Below, piece after piece: positions 26,401-33,677 of a DNA stretch of 64,000 nucleotides. The stretch is from Streptomyces malaysiensis subsp. samsunensis. GTDB taxonomy: Bacteria > Actinomycetota > Actinomycetes > Streptomycetales > Streptomycetaceae. Below the pieces are notes generated by a model. It worked only from the letters and a program-made list of their open reading frames with translations. It had not been told where the DNA came from and made no database searches. The stretch lies in contig NZ_JANIIC010000023.1 of assembly GCF_024519315.1 (NCBI RefSeq), positions 1-64,000 on the forward strand, read 5' to 3'. Numbering within the stretch: position 1 is the stretch's first letter; each line of letters opens with the position of its first letter. The position numbers and the translations under genes are program-made.

Positions 26401-26805
26401 GGAGGAGCCGAGCACCGGCACCCCGGCCGCACGGGCGGCGGCCACCGCGCGCGCCTTGTTCCCGGTGAGCTCCAGGGTCTGCGCGCCGGGCCCCACGAAC
26501 GTGATCCCCGCCTCCTCGCACGCGCGCGCGAGTTCGGGGTTCTCGGACAGGAAGCCGTATCCGGGGTATACCGCGTCCGCGCCCGCCTTGCGCGCCGCGC
26601 GGACGATCTCCTCGACGGAGAGATAGGCCCGCACCGGATGGCCGGGCGCACCGATCTCGTACGCCTCGTCGGCCTTGAGCCGATGCAGCGAGTTGCGGTC
26701 CTCGTGCGGGAACACGGCGACGGTTCTCGCGCCCAGCTCATAGCCGGCGCGAAAGGCGCGAATGGCGATCTCTCCACGATTGGCGACCAGCACCTTGCGG
26801 AACAT
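23431..26805 (-). CDS. pyc: Pyruvate carboxylase
   Basis: 1124 residues, the normal size of the single-chain alpha4 enzyme that makes oxaloacetate from pyruvate, bicarbonate and ATP. Domains in order: biotin carboxylase (1-450: 'KVLVANRGEIAIRAFRAGYE', 'KAVAGGGGRGMRRVE', 'FIEMNPRIQVEHTVTEEI'), carboxyltransferase (about 530-800: 'TFRDAHQSLLATRVRTRDLL', 'LECWGGATYDVALRFL', 'LAIKDMAGLL', 'IHTHDTAGGQLATYLAAVQA'), the PYC tetramerisation/OADA region, and a C-terminal biotinyl domain with 'TIEAMKMEATIAAP', biotin on Lys1090. It is the anaplerotic enzyme, monocistronic here. A long open frame on the opposite strand is only a GC-bias shadow. Confidence 0.98.
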   Translation of the reverse strand: MFRKVLVANRGEIAIRAFRAGYELGARTVAVFPHEDRNSLHRLKADEAYEIGAPGHPVRAYLSVEEIVRAARKAGADAVYPGYGFLSENPELARACEEAGITFVGPGAQTLELTGNKARAVAAARAAGVPVLGSSEPSTDVDELVRAADELGFPVFVKAVAGGGGRGMRRVERRETLRESIEAAAREAESAFGDPTVFLEKAVVEPRHIEVQILADGQGDVIHLFERDCSVQRRHQKVIELAPAPNLDPELRTRICADAVKFARQIGYRNAGTVEFLLDRDGNHVFIEMNPRIQVEHTVTEEITDVDLVQAQLRIAAGQTLADLGLTQDTVYPRGAALQCRITTEDPANGFRPDTGMISAYRSPGGSGIRLDGGTTHAGAEVSAHFDSMLVKLTCRGRDFTTAVGRARRAVAEFRIRGVSTNIPFLQAVLDDPDFRAGQVTTSFIEQRPHLLTARHSADRGTKLLTYLADVTVNKPHGERPHLIDATTKLPPVPDTEPPAGTKQRLTELGPEGFARWLRESPTIGVTDTTFRDAHQSLLATRVRTRDLLAVAPVVARTVPQLLSLECWGGATYDVALRFLAEDPWERLAKLREAVPNICLQMLLRGRNTVGYTPYPTEVTTSFVREATATGIDIFRIFDALNDIGQMRPAIDAVRETGTAIAEVALCYTSDLSDPSETLYTLDYYLRLAEQIVDAGAHVLAIKDMAGLLRAPAAAKLVSALRREFDLPVHIHTHDTAGGQLATYLAAVQAGADAVDGAVASMAGTTSQPSLSAIVAATDHSDRPTGLDLEAIGGLEPYWEAVRKIYAPFEAGLASPTGRVYHHEIPGGQLSNLRTQAIALGLGDRFEEIEAMYTAADRILGHLVKVTPSSKVVGDLALHLVGAGVSPEDFEAEPGRYDIPDSVIGFLRGELGNPPGGWPEPFRGKALEGRAAAKPMAELSAEDREQLEKDPRATLNRLLFPGPTKEFEAHRQAHGDTSVLDSKDFFYGLRPRQEYTVDLEPGVRLLIELEAIGDADERGMRTVMSSLNGQLRPVQVRDTSAASDVPATEKADRSDPGHVAAPFAGVVTLVVAEGDQVAAGATVATIEAMKMEATIAAPKGGTVSRLAINTIQQVEGGDLLVALV

Positions 26806-27257
26806 GCCCGATCCCTTCTACCTGCTGCCCGGTACCAACACACGCTTGTCGGCGAACCCTACTGCCGCGTTCCACGTGGCACGCCCGGGGTGTGATCGAG
26901 TTCTCGTGGATGGTGTACGGGATGGCATCCGGTCCTGGATATCCATGATCGCCGGAATACGCAGAGTGACCCTCCGGCCGCGCCGGGTGGTGCTCTACAT
27001 GGACCCGGAACGCCGCTTCAACGCCGGGGCAGGGGCCGGTGGTGGACCTGACGCCGCTGAGCGGAATGCGGGAGCTGATCGTGCAGGTGAGCAATGCCGC
27101 CTACGTCAAGGGCGTGGGCCGGTTCCCCGACGGCCGCGCCCTGGTGGTCCCGGCGCCGTCGCGCTGAACCGGCCACCCACCGACGACCGGCTCAGCCGCC
27201 CGGCGGGCGGTCCGGCCGCTGTGGGCCTCGGTGAGGGCGGCGCTCGCGGCCGCGCGG
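26806..27257. other. Intergenic region between pyc and the GH15 gene; possible gene remnant
   Basis: About 450 bp holding the pyc promoter region and no convincing complete gene. A plus-strand frame from GTG 27039 to the stop at 27166 (about 42 codons: 'VVDLTPLSGMRELIVQVSNA', then 'AYVKGVGRFPDGRALVVP') has normal codon bias and looks like the tail of a leucine-rich-type protein, but no start context or upstream part supports it. I regard it as a possible relic only. Confidence 0.3.
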
Positions 27258-29093
27258 TCAGCCCAGGGCCCGGTCCAGGTTGAACGCGGCGCTGATGAGC
27301 GCGAGATGGGTGAACGCCTGCGGGAAGTTGCCGATCTGCTCACCGGTGCGGCCGATCTCCTCCGCGTACAGCCCGACGTGGTTGGCGTACGTGAGCATCT
27401 TCTCGAAGGCCAGCCGCGCCTCGTCCACCCGCCCGGCCCGGGACAGCGCCTCGACGTACCAGAACGAGCAGATCGAGAAGGTGCCCTCCGCACCGCGCAG
27501 CCCGTCCGGGCTGACCGTGGGGTCGTAGCGGTAGACCAGCGAGTCGGACACCAGCTCCTCGCCCAGCGCGTCCAGGGTGGACAGCCATTTGGGGTCGGTG
27601 GGGGAGATGAACTTCGACAGCGGCATCATCAGCACCGAGGCGTCGAGCACCTCCTCGCCCTCGCGCTGTACGAAGGCGAGCCGCCGCGGCGACCAGCCGC
27701 TGCGCATGATCCGCCGGTAGATGTCATCGCGCGCCCGCGACCAGCGGGACATGTCCGCGGGCAGGCCGCGGTGGCGGGCGATGCGCATCGCCCGCTCGAT
27801 CGCGACCCAGCACATCAGCTGCGAGTACAGGAAGTGCTGTGGTCCGGAGCGGGTCTCCCAGACGCTCATATCGGGCCGGTCCCAGTTGTCGCAGACCCAG
27901 CCGACCACCTCGCAGACGGCGTCCCAGTGGCCGCTCGCCAGCGGCTGCCCCCATTTGTCATAGAGGTAGAGGGAGTCCACCAGCGCCCCGTAGATGTCCA
28001 GCTGGAGCTGGTCGACCGCCGCGTTGCCGACCCGGACCGGGGACGAGCCCAGATGCCCCTCCAGATGGGGGAGCATCTGCTCGGGGATCTCGCTGCGGCC
28101 GTCGATGCCGTACATGATCTGGAGCGGGCCGCCGGGGCCGTCGCCCAGGCGGATGTCCTCGGAGAGGAAGCGCACGAACGCCTCGGCCTCCTGGGTGAAG
28201 CCCAGCCTCAGCAGCGCGTAGATGCAGAACGCGGAATCGCGGACCCATGCGTACCGGTAGTCCCAGTTGCGCTCGCCGCCGATCTGCTCGGGCAGGCTGG
28301 TGGTCGGGGCGGCCACGATGGCGCCGGTCGGTGCGTAGGTGAGCAGCTTCAGGGTGAGCGCCGAGCGGTGCACCATCTCCCGCCACCGCCCGCGGTAGCG
28401 GGACTGCGAGAGCCAGCGGCGCCAGTAGCGCACGGTGGCGTTGAACAGTTCCTCCGCCTCCGCCTGCGGACAGTGCCGCGGCCGCACGGCGCCGCCGATC
28501 CGGTCCAGCGCGAAAACCGCGGCCTCGCCCTCGACCAGCTTGAACGTGGACACCGCATCGGGTCCGTCGGTCTCCACGGTGACGCTGGACGTCAGCGCCA
28601 GCGACAGCTCCGGGGAATCGAAGATCGTGAGCCCCTGCTCGGTGCGCACCGTGTGCGACTGCCGGGCGTAGTCGAACCGGGGCGCCACGCGCGCGGTGAA
28701 CGGCAGCGATCCGCGTACGCACAGCACCCGGCGGATCAGCCGGTGCCGGTCCGCCTCGCGCGAGTCGTCCACGATCGGCATGAAGTCCTGGACCTCGGCG
28801 ACCCCGTCGTCCGCGAAGAAGCGGGTGATGAGGATATTGGTGTCGGGGAAGTAGAACTGCTTCGTGCGGGCGGGCACATCCGGCGTGAGCCGGAACGAAC
28901 CGCCACGGTCGGTGTCCAGGATCGACGCGAACACACTGGGCGCGTCGAACCGGACCGGGCAGTACCAGTCGATGGTGCCGCCCGTGTCGACGAGCGCGGC
29001 GGTGCGCAGATCGCCGATCAGACCGTGCTCGGCGATGGGCACATAGCGGGACGCGTCCGTCGGGTGGGGGCGGTTGCTCTCGGCGACGGTCAT
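27258..29093 (-). CDS. GH15 glucoamylase/trehalase-like glycoside hydrolase
   Basis: 611 residues with no signal peptide, so cytoplasmic. The N-terminal beta-sandwich begins 'IAEHGLIGDLRTAALVDTGG', 'TIDWYCPVRFDAPSVFASIL', the standard opening of actinobacterial GH15 proteins. The (alpha/alpha)6 domain shows 'GGERNWDYRYAWVRDSAFCI', 'LEGHLGSSPVRVGNAAVDQL', 'LQLDIYGALVDSLYLYDKWG' and near the end 'EEIGRTGEQIGNFPQAFTHL'. These fit the group that includes the mycobacterial/streptomycete GH15 trehalase; starch-type glucoamylases are the alternative. No signal for secretion or starch-binding domain favours trehalose or another intracellular alpha-glucoside. Confidence 0.92.
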   Translation of the reverse strand: MTVAESNRPHPTDASRYVPIAEHGLIGDLRTAALVDTGGTIDWYCPVRFDAPSVFASILDTDRGGSFRLTPDVPARTKQFYFPDTNILITRFFADDGVAEVQDFMPIVDDSREADRHRLIRRVLCVRGSLPFTARVAPRFDYARQSHTVRTEQGLTIFDSPELSLALTSSVTVETDGPDAVSTFKLVEGEAAVFALDRIGGAVRPRHCPQAEAEELFNATVRYWRRWLSQSRYRGRWREMVHRSALTLKLLTYAPTGAIVAAPTTSLPEQIGGERNWDYRYAWVRDSAFCIYALLRLGFTQEAEAFVRFLSEDIRLGDGPGGPLQIMYGIDGRSEIPEQMLPHLEGHLGSSPVRVGNAAVDQLQLDIYGALVDSLYLYDKWGQPLASGHWDAVCEVVGWVCDNWDRPDMSVWETRSGPQHFLYSQLMCWVAIERAMRIARHRGLPADMSRWSRARDDIYRRIMRSGWSPRRLAFVQREGEEVLDASVLMMPLSKFISPTDPKWLSTLDALGEELVSDSLVYRYDPTVSPDGLRGAEGTFSICSFWYVEALSRAGRVDEARLAFEKMLTYANHVGLYAEEIGRTGEQIGNFPQAFTHLALISAAFNLDRALG

Positions 29094-29357
29094 CGGAACC
29101 TCCCGCGCTGGGGGAGGGGCTGGAAACCCTGGGTAGCGCAGACTCTCGCTTCAGCATACGACCGACCGGCCGGTCCGGCGCAGCGCCCGGACGGCGGCAC
29201 CGCGACCGGTGGCCACGCCCCGCATCGAGCGGGGTGCGCAGCGTATGCCACGGTGGCGCGGGCGCCGCCGGCCTCGTCCTCCCTGGCGAAGGCCCAGGTC
29301 ATGCCTCCGCGTAGCCGGCCGTCACGGTATGTGTGCGGATGTGCGGGAACGCCGTTC

Positions 29358-30296
29358 TCACCGGTGGGCGACGCTGGGCGCCGCCAGCCAGGACGCGACC
29401 GCGGCCGCGATGGGCTGACCGGTTTCCAACTCGACAAAGCCGAATTGGCCGCCCTGGTTGCACTCCAGGAACCACCAAACGCCCTCGGTGTCCTCGGCGA
29501 AGTCGAAGGCCCCGTAGGCGAGGCCGGTGAGCGTCATGTACTCATGGACGGAGCGCGCGATTCTGGCGGGCACATCGACGGCTTCCCAGTGATGTCCATG
29601 ACATCCATAGCGCCCGTCCACCTGGCCGGAGGCGGCGGTCTTGCGCGCGGCGTATAACTCGCTGCCGACGCAGATCAGCCGGATGTCGGCCCGTTTGGGA
29701 ATGTACCGCTGAAGAAGGGTGGCCCCGGCCGCGACATCGGAGAAATCCGTGTCCGGTCCGATGCGGGTCGTCGGCAGCGCGACCGGTGGATCGACGGAGG
29801 GCGGACCGGAGGCGGATTTCACCACGATGTCCGCGCACTGGATGGCGAAATCCCGCGCCGCGCGCGGATAGGTGGTGACAAGAGTCGACGGCACGGCGAA
29901 ACCGCTGTGCTGGGCCACTCGCAACTGGAACGGTTTGTGGCGGGCCGGTTCGGCGGCCGCGGGATGGTTCATCCAGCGTGCCGTTGTCGCGTAGAGCATC
30001 CCGTACAGCGCCTGTCCGCACTCGGCCGTCAGCCACTCCGACGGATTCGGCGCGTGGGCGGCGGGTCGGCCCGGTCTGCGGACCCAGATGGACCGCACAC
30101 CGTGGATGCTGACGAGACGTCCCTCGGTCGACAGATATCCCGTGAAGTCACCACGGTCGAATTCGGTCGACAGGGCGGCCTGATCCGGAAGGTCTGCCGG
30201 ATCGAAACGCACCAGAGGGACGCCTTGTTCGCGCAGTTCCGCCACCACCAAGTCGGCGGTGACATCCTGGCGGCTCGTCAGGATGAGTACCGTCAT
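29358..30296 (-). CDS. ATP-grasp ribosomal peptide maturase (graspetide ligase, TgmB-like)
   Basis: 312 residues. The ATP-grasp ligase should form ester or amide bonds between side chains of the peptide encoded just upstream. Seen: 'MTVLILTSRQDVTADLVVAE' pre-ATP-grasp opening typical of TgmB; 'IWVRRPGRP'; 'HKPFQLRVAQHSGFAVPSTL' and 'VVKSASGPPS' (ATP-binding lysines); 'LLQRYIPKRADIRLICVGSE'; 'WWFLECNQGGQFGFVE' (Mg-binding Glu/Asn). The leucine in 'GSELYAA' is a TTA codon (29655-29657), so expression should need bldA. It follows the peptide gene by 15 bp. The methyltransferase (TgmC-like) often found with such pairs is not adjacent. Confidence 0.93.
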   Translation of the reverse strand: MTVLILTSRQDVTADLVVAELREQGVPLVRFDPADLPDQAALSTEFDRGDFTGYLSTEGRLVSIHGVRSIWVRRPGRPAAHAPNPSEWLTAECGQALYGMLYATTARWMNHPAAAEPARHKPFQLRVAQHSGFAVPSTLVTTYPRAARDFAIQCADIVVKSASGPPSVDPPVALPTTRIGPDTDFSDVAAGATLLQRYIPKRADIRLICVGSELYAARKTAASGQVDGRYGCHGHHWEAVDVPARIARSVHEYMTLTGLAYGAFDFAEDTEGVWWFLECNQGGQFGFVELETGQPIAAAVASWLAAPSVAHR

Positions 30297-30311
30297 CGAC
30301 GTATGTGAACG

Positions 30312-30503
30312 TCAGTCGTCGAAGTGTGTCTTGGAGCCGGCTGTGGATGTGGTCGTGCCGGTCGCCAGCAGCACCGCCCGGTCGGCGATGGCGGGACGGC
30401 CGTCGGAGAGGACATTCAACTGCAAGGCGGCGCTATAGGCGTAGGGAACACTGGCCGCCGACCGTTCGGCGGGGATTGCGTGCTTCAGTACGAAGGGCTG
30501 CAT
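30312..30503 (-). CDS. Graspetide precursor peptide (TgmA-like)
   Basis: The ATG at 30503 follows AGAGGTCAC and gives 63 residues. The leader contains 'MQPFVLKHAIPAERSAASVP' then 'YAYSAALQLNVLSDGRPAIA', the recognisable leader of ATP-grasp-targeted peptides. The C-terminus 'ATGTTTSTAGSKTHFDD' is the core, with Thr/Ser hydroxyls as acceptors and the terminal Asp-Asp as likely acid donors, giving macrolactone links. The gene is followed 15 bp later by the ATP-grasp ligase on the same strand. It is small but the combination is diagnostic. No dedicated exporter or protease is adjacent. Confidence 0.93.
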   Translation of the reverse strand: MQPFVLKHAIPAERSAASVPYAYSAALQLNVLSDGRPAIADRAVLLATGTTTSTAGSKTHFDD

Positions 30504-30526
30504 GAGTGACCTCTTGGTGCTCAATC

Positions 30527-30546
30527 TATTCGTCTGTATTCGTCTA
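30527..30546. repeat. Tandem 10-bp direct repeat upstream of the graspetide genes
   Basis: TATTCGTCTG followed immediately by TATTCGTCTA, 24 bp upstream of the precursor ATG. One helical turn spacing suggests a regulator-binding site; on the minus strand a TAGATT -10-like hexamer lies next to it (30523-30528). Confidence 0.45.
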
Positions 30547-30559
30547 TCCACCACGCAAC

Positions 30560-30569
30560 AGTACGTACT
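30560..30569. promoter_or_regulatory. Perfect palindrome AGTACGTACT upstream of the graspetide genes
   Basis: A 10-bp exact palindrome in an AT-richer stretch, 57 bp upstream of the precursor start. A candidate operator; no regulator gene is adjacent. Confidence 0.4.
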
Positions 30570-30789
30570 AAAAGTCTACGGCACTCTCTAGCAACGAGTT
30601 TGTCCCGTGTGTTGCGATATGAAGTGCGTCACAGGATCGGGAAGAACGTCAACGGAGGGGTCGAAGGGCACATATGCCTCGGGTAATGCGCCGTCGAATA
30701 GTCGGCGGACGCGGAGGGGAGCATCGGCCACCGAGCGCCCCCACGGACCCCGCGCGTCCGGCGGGCCGGGGAACGGCCCGCCGGGCGGA

Positions 30790-31242
30790 TCAGACCGCGA
30801 AGAGCCGCTCGATGTCGGCGAACGCCTTGAACTCCAGGGCGTTTCCGGCGGGGTCGAGGAAGAACATCGTCCACTGCTCGCCCGGTTCGCCCTCGAAGCG
30901 CACATACGGCTCGATGACGAAGTCCGTGCCCGCCGCCCTGAGCCGCTCGGCGAGCTCCTGGAACTCCGGCACCGGGAGCACCAGGCCGAAGTGCGGTACG
31001 GGCACCTGGTGGCCGTCGACCGGGTTGGTTCCGGCGACAGCGTCGCGCGGGGTCTTCGCCGGGCCGTCGCCCACCTGGTGGGTGACCACCTGATGGCCGC
31101 GGAAGTTCCAGTCGATCCACTTGGTGTCCGAGCGGCCCTGGGCGAACCCGAGCACCTTGCCGTAGAACTCACGGGCCGCGTCGAGGTCGTCGACGGGGAT
31201 GGCCAGATGGAAGGGGACGAGGCCGGGGGAGTGTGCGGTCAT
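30790..31242 (-). CDS. VOC (glyoxalase/bleomycin-resistance) family protein
   Basis: 150 residues from the ATG at 31242, with AAGGAAG upstream. One glyoxalase-fold module pair: 'VPFHLAIPVDDLDAAREFYG' at the start (first metal-binding His), 'TKWIDWNFRGHQVVTHQVGD' (His), 'PVPHFGLVLPVPEFQELAER' and 'EQWTMFFLDPAGNALEFKAF' (terminal Glu). Short length and metal ligands fit VOC proteins with lyase, dioxygenase or drug-binding roles; the substrate is not predictable. It lies 38 bp downstream of the methyltransferase on the same strand, probably one operon. Confidence 0.9.
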   Translation of the reverse strand: MTAHSPGLVPFHLAIPVDDLDAAREFYGKVLGFAQGRSDTKWIDWNFRGHQVVTHQVGDGPAKTPRDAVAGTNPVDGHQVPVPHFGLVLPVPEFQELAERLRAAGTDFVIEPYVRFEGEPGEQWTMFFLDPAGNALEFKAFADIERLFAV

Positions 31243-31280
31243 GGTGTGCTTCCTTCGCTGCGGGAAGAGCGCGGGCCAGG

Positions 31281-32072
31281 TCAGGACGTCTGCCCGGCCT
31301 CGCGGTGGGTGACGCGGATCTTCGACTGGCCGTGCGGCAGCTCCTCCCAGTCCGCCATGAAGCGGGCCGCCAGACCGTGCTTCTCCGCCAGGGCGATGAG
31401 CGTATCGGTGCGGTAGTAGAAGTCTTCCCGCAGCACCTGGTGTTCCACGCCCTCGGTGCGGTCGAAGGTGAAGTCGAACCAGCCGCCCGGCGCCATGACA
31501 CGGCCGACATGGGCCAGGCACTCCTCGATGACCGGCAGTGGCGAGTGCGAGAACACACTGTGCGCGTGCACCACGTCGAAGTGGGCGTCGGGCAGGAACC
31601 GCAGCGTCAGATCGCGGACCGGGGTGAGGGTGGGAACGCGGCTCTGGAGCCCGTGGCGCACCAGTGTGTCCTGTGCGGCGGCGAGGATCTCGGGCGAGAT
31701 GTCCACGCCGTAGTAGTGGCCCGGCTCCAGATGGCCGATGAACCGCCAGCCCGCCCGCAGATTGCCGCAGCCGATCTCCAGCATCCGGTGCTCCGGCCGC
31801 AGACCGTGGCCGAGGAGATAGTCGAACTGCATCTCGCCCAGCGCCAGCCACCGGTCATGGCTGCGGCTGCCGACCGCCGCTTCCGGGCTGGTGCGGGTGT
31901 CGGACCGCATCACGGCGCGGTAGTACGCGACATGGTCCGGGTAGCGGTAGCGCAGCCAGGCGTCCCGGGTGGCGCGGACCAGATGGCGCGGGACGCGCTG
32001 CGGATGGCGCAGCGCGTAGGAGACGCGGTGACCGAGGGCGGAGCGATTGACGCTGAGGTTCTTGGCGGGCAT
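31281..32072 (-). CDS. Class I SAM-dependent methyltransferase
   Basis: 263 residues from the ATG at 32072 (weak GAGAGAG upstream); the frame extends further upstream without support. Rossmann methyltransferase motifs: motif I 'RMLEIGCGNLRAGWRFIGHL', motif II 'YYGVDISPEILAAAQD', 'HFDVVHAHSVFSHSP' (motif IV region) and 'VGRVMAPGGWFDFTFD'. The first 90 residues ('ALRHPQRVPRHLVRATRDAW') are Arg-rich and helical. It is not the PIMT-like enzyme usually seen with graspetides. It is co-oriented with the VOC gene, and the two-component genes diverge 264 bp away. Substrate unknown. Confidence 0.85.
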   Translation of the reverse strand: MPAKNLSVNRSALGHRVSYALRHPQRVPRHLVRATRDAWLRYRYPDHVAYYRAVMRSDTRTSPEAAVGSRSHDRWLALGEMQFDYLLGHGLRPEHRMLEIGCGNLRAGWRFIGHLEPGHYYGVDISPEILAAAQDTLVRHGLQSRVPTLTPVRDLTLRFLPDAHFDVVHAHSVFSHSPLPVIEECLAHVGRVMAPGGWFDFTFDRTEGVEHQVLREDFYYRTDTLIALAEKHGLAARFMADWEELPHGQSKIRVTHREAGQTS

Positions 32073-32336
32073 GGGGACTCTCTCGGGCTCGAGGTGCGGA
32101 CGCGGCGGCTTATGCGTTCCCGCGTCGCTCTGGTCGGTACCAGCCTCTGCGCCGTGGCGGCGACGGGGATCGGTGGAGCGGCCCCGGTCCGCGGGCGATC
32201 CGGGTGATCGTCGTATCAACCGATCGGATGATGCGACGTCCGGCCTGGCGCGTTAGGACTGGCTGGGGGAGCGAATCGAAGAGCAGTGAAGAGAACCGAG
32301 GATCCGGGGTGAACCGGGGAGCGAGGAGGGGCCGGG

Positions 32337-33677
32337 GTGCGGTCGGCGGGCAGGGCGGTCGGGGCAGGCGGGCGGTCCGGGCGGGCGCCGTGGTCGGTGC
32401 TGTGGTCGGCCACCTGGTCGGCCTGGTCCGGGCGGTCCGGATCCGACGGGCCGGACGATCCGGATGAGCGGTGGCTGACGGCGGTCCTGCACATCGCGTT
32501 CTTCCTGCTGCTGGGGTCCTCGCTGGTCCGCTATCTGATCCGGGACACCGGCGGCGCGCCGAACGGCTGGGTCATCGCCCTCTTCGTGGCCTTCGGCGCG
32601 CTCTATCCGCCCGGACGGTGGCCGGCGCCCGCGCCGGGCCCCGGCGGCCGGCCCTCCGGCCGCTATCTGGTCTGGCTGACCGCGGTGCTGGCCGCGTGGG
32701 TCGCGCTGCTGGTCCTCGCGCCGAGCGCCGCATGGTGCGCCATGCCGCTGTTCTTCACCGGTCTGCACACCCTCCCCACCCGGTTCGCGGTGCCCCTGGC
32801 CGCCGTGCTCACCGCGCTGGTCGTCGCCTCCAAACTGCGGTTCATGCACGACGGCTTCGACCCCAACGCGCTGATCGCGCCGCCCGCCATCGCCGCCGTG
32901 GCCGCCGCCGTCCTCATCCATCTGCGGCGGCAGTCGGCCCGGCAGCGGACGCTGATCGACGATCTCGTCCGCACCCGCCGCGATCTGGCCGCGACCGAGC
33001 GGCGGGCGGGGATCCTGGCCGAGCGCCAGCGGCTGTCCTCGGAGATCCATGACACCCTCGCCCAGGGGCTGTCCAGTCAGCGGATGCTGCTCCAGGCCGC
33101 GGACCGCACCTGGGAGACGGATCCGGAGGCGGCCCGCGGACATATGCGGGACGCGGCGGAGATCGCTTCCCGCAGCCTCGCCGAGGCCCGCCGGTTCGTC
33201 CAGGACCTGGCCCCGGCCGACCTCGCCGAGCGCTCCCTGGCCCAGGCGCTCGGCGCGCTCGCCGAGCGGGAGAGCGGCCCGGGGCGGACGGTGGACTTCC
33301 GGCTCGACGGCCCCCTCGGCCCACTGCCCGAGCGGGTGGCGGCCGCGCTGCTGCGCATCGCGCAGGGCGCGCTGGCCAATGTGCGGGAGCACGCCGGGGC
33401 GGGCCGGGCCGCGCTCACCCTGACCTGGATGGGCGATCAGATCTGTCTGGACATCGCCGATGACGGCCGTGGCTTCGACACCGGCGCCGTCCCGGTCGCC
33501 GGTGCGGACCGGTCGCGCGGACACGGGCTCCCGGCCATGCGGGCCCGGGTACGGCAGCTGGGCGGCACGCTCACCGTGGAGTCCGCACCGGGTGAGGGGA
33601 CCGTGGTCTCGGCCGCGATCCCCGTGGAGCCCCTCCCCGCCCTCGTCCCCGACCGCCCCGTGGAGGCCACGCCATGA
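32337..33677 (+). CDS. Two-component sensor histidine kinase (NarL-partner type)
   Basis: 446 residues from a GTG at 32337 with AGGAGG 8 nt upstream. The N-terminus is Arg/Gly/Trp-rich, then about five membrane helices (residues 48-200: 'WLTAVLHIAFFLLLGSSLV', 'YLVWLTAVLAAWVALLVLAP', 'FAVPLAAVLTALVVASKLRF', 'AAVAAAVLIHLR'). A HisKA_3 dimerisation domain follows with phosphoacceptor His238 in 'EIHDTLAQGLSSQRML', and a HATPase domain ('RIAQGALANVREHAG', 'DIADDGRGFD', 'GHGLPAMRARVRQLGG'). No recognisable sensor domain apart from the membrane part. Its stop overlaps the start of the response regulator (ATGA). Confidence 0.93.
   Translation: MRSAGRAVGAGGRSGRAPWSVLWSATWSAWSGRSGSDGPDDPDERWLTAVLHIAFFLLLGSSLVRYLIRDTGGAPNGWVIALFVAFGALYPPGRWPAPAPGPGGRPSGRYLVWLTAVLAAWVALLVLAPSAAWCAMPLFFTGLHTLPTRFAVPLAAVLTALVVASKLRFMHDGFDPNALIAPPAIAAVAAAVLIHLRRQSARQRTLIDDLVRTRRDLAATERRAGILAERQRLSSEIHDTLAQGLSSQRMLLQAADRTWETDPEAARGHMRDAAEIASRSLAEARRFVQDLAPADLAERSLAQALGALAERESGPGRTVDFRLDGPLGPLPERVAAALLRIAQGALANVREHAGAGRAALTLTWMGDQICLDIADDGRGFDTGAVPVAGADRSRGHGLPAMRARVRQLGGTLTVESAPGEGTVVSAAIPVEPLPALVPDRPVEATP

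Noticed and set aside
23278..26895. 1205-codon open frame on the plus strand
   Set aside because: It is exactly antisense to pyruvate carboxylase, whose domains are unmistakable. Its Arg/Gly/His-rich translation shows no family features and is a GC-bias shadow.
27231..29657. 808-codon open frame on the plus strand
   Set aside because: Antisense to the GH15 gene and the end of the graspetide ligase; composition is that of a shadow frame.
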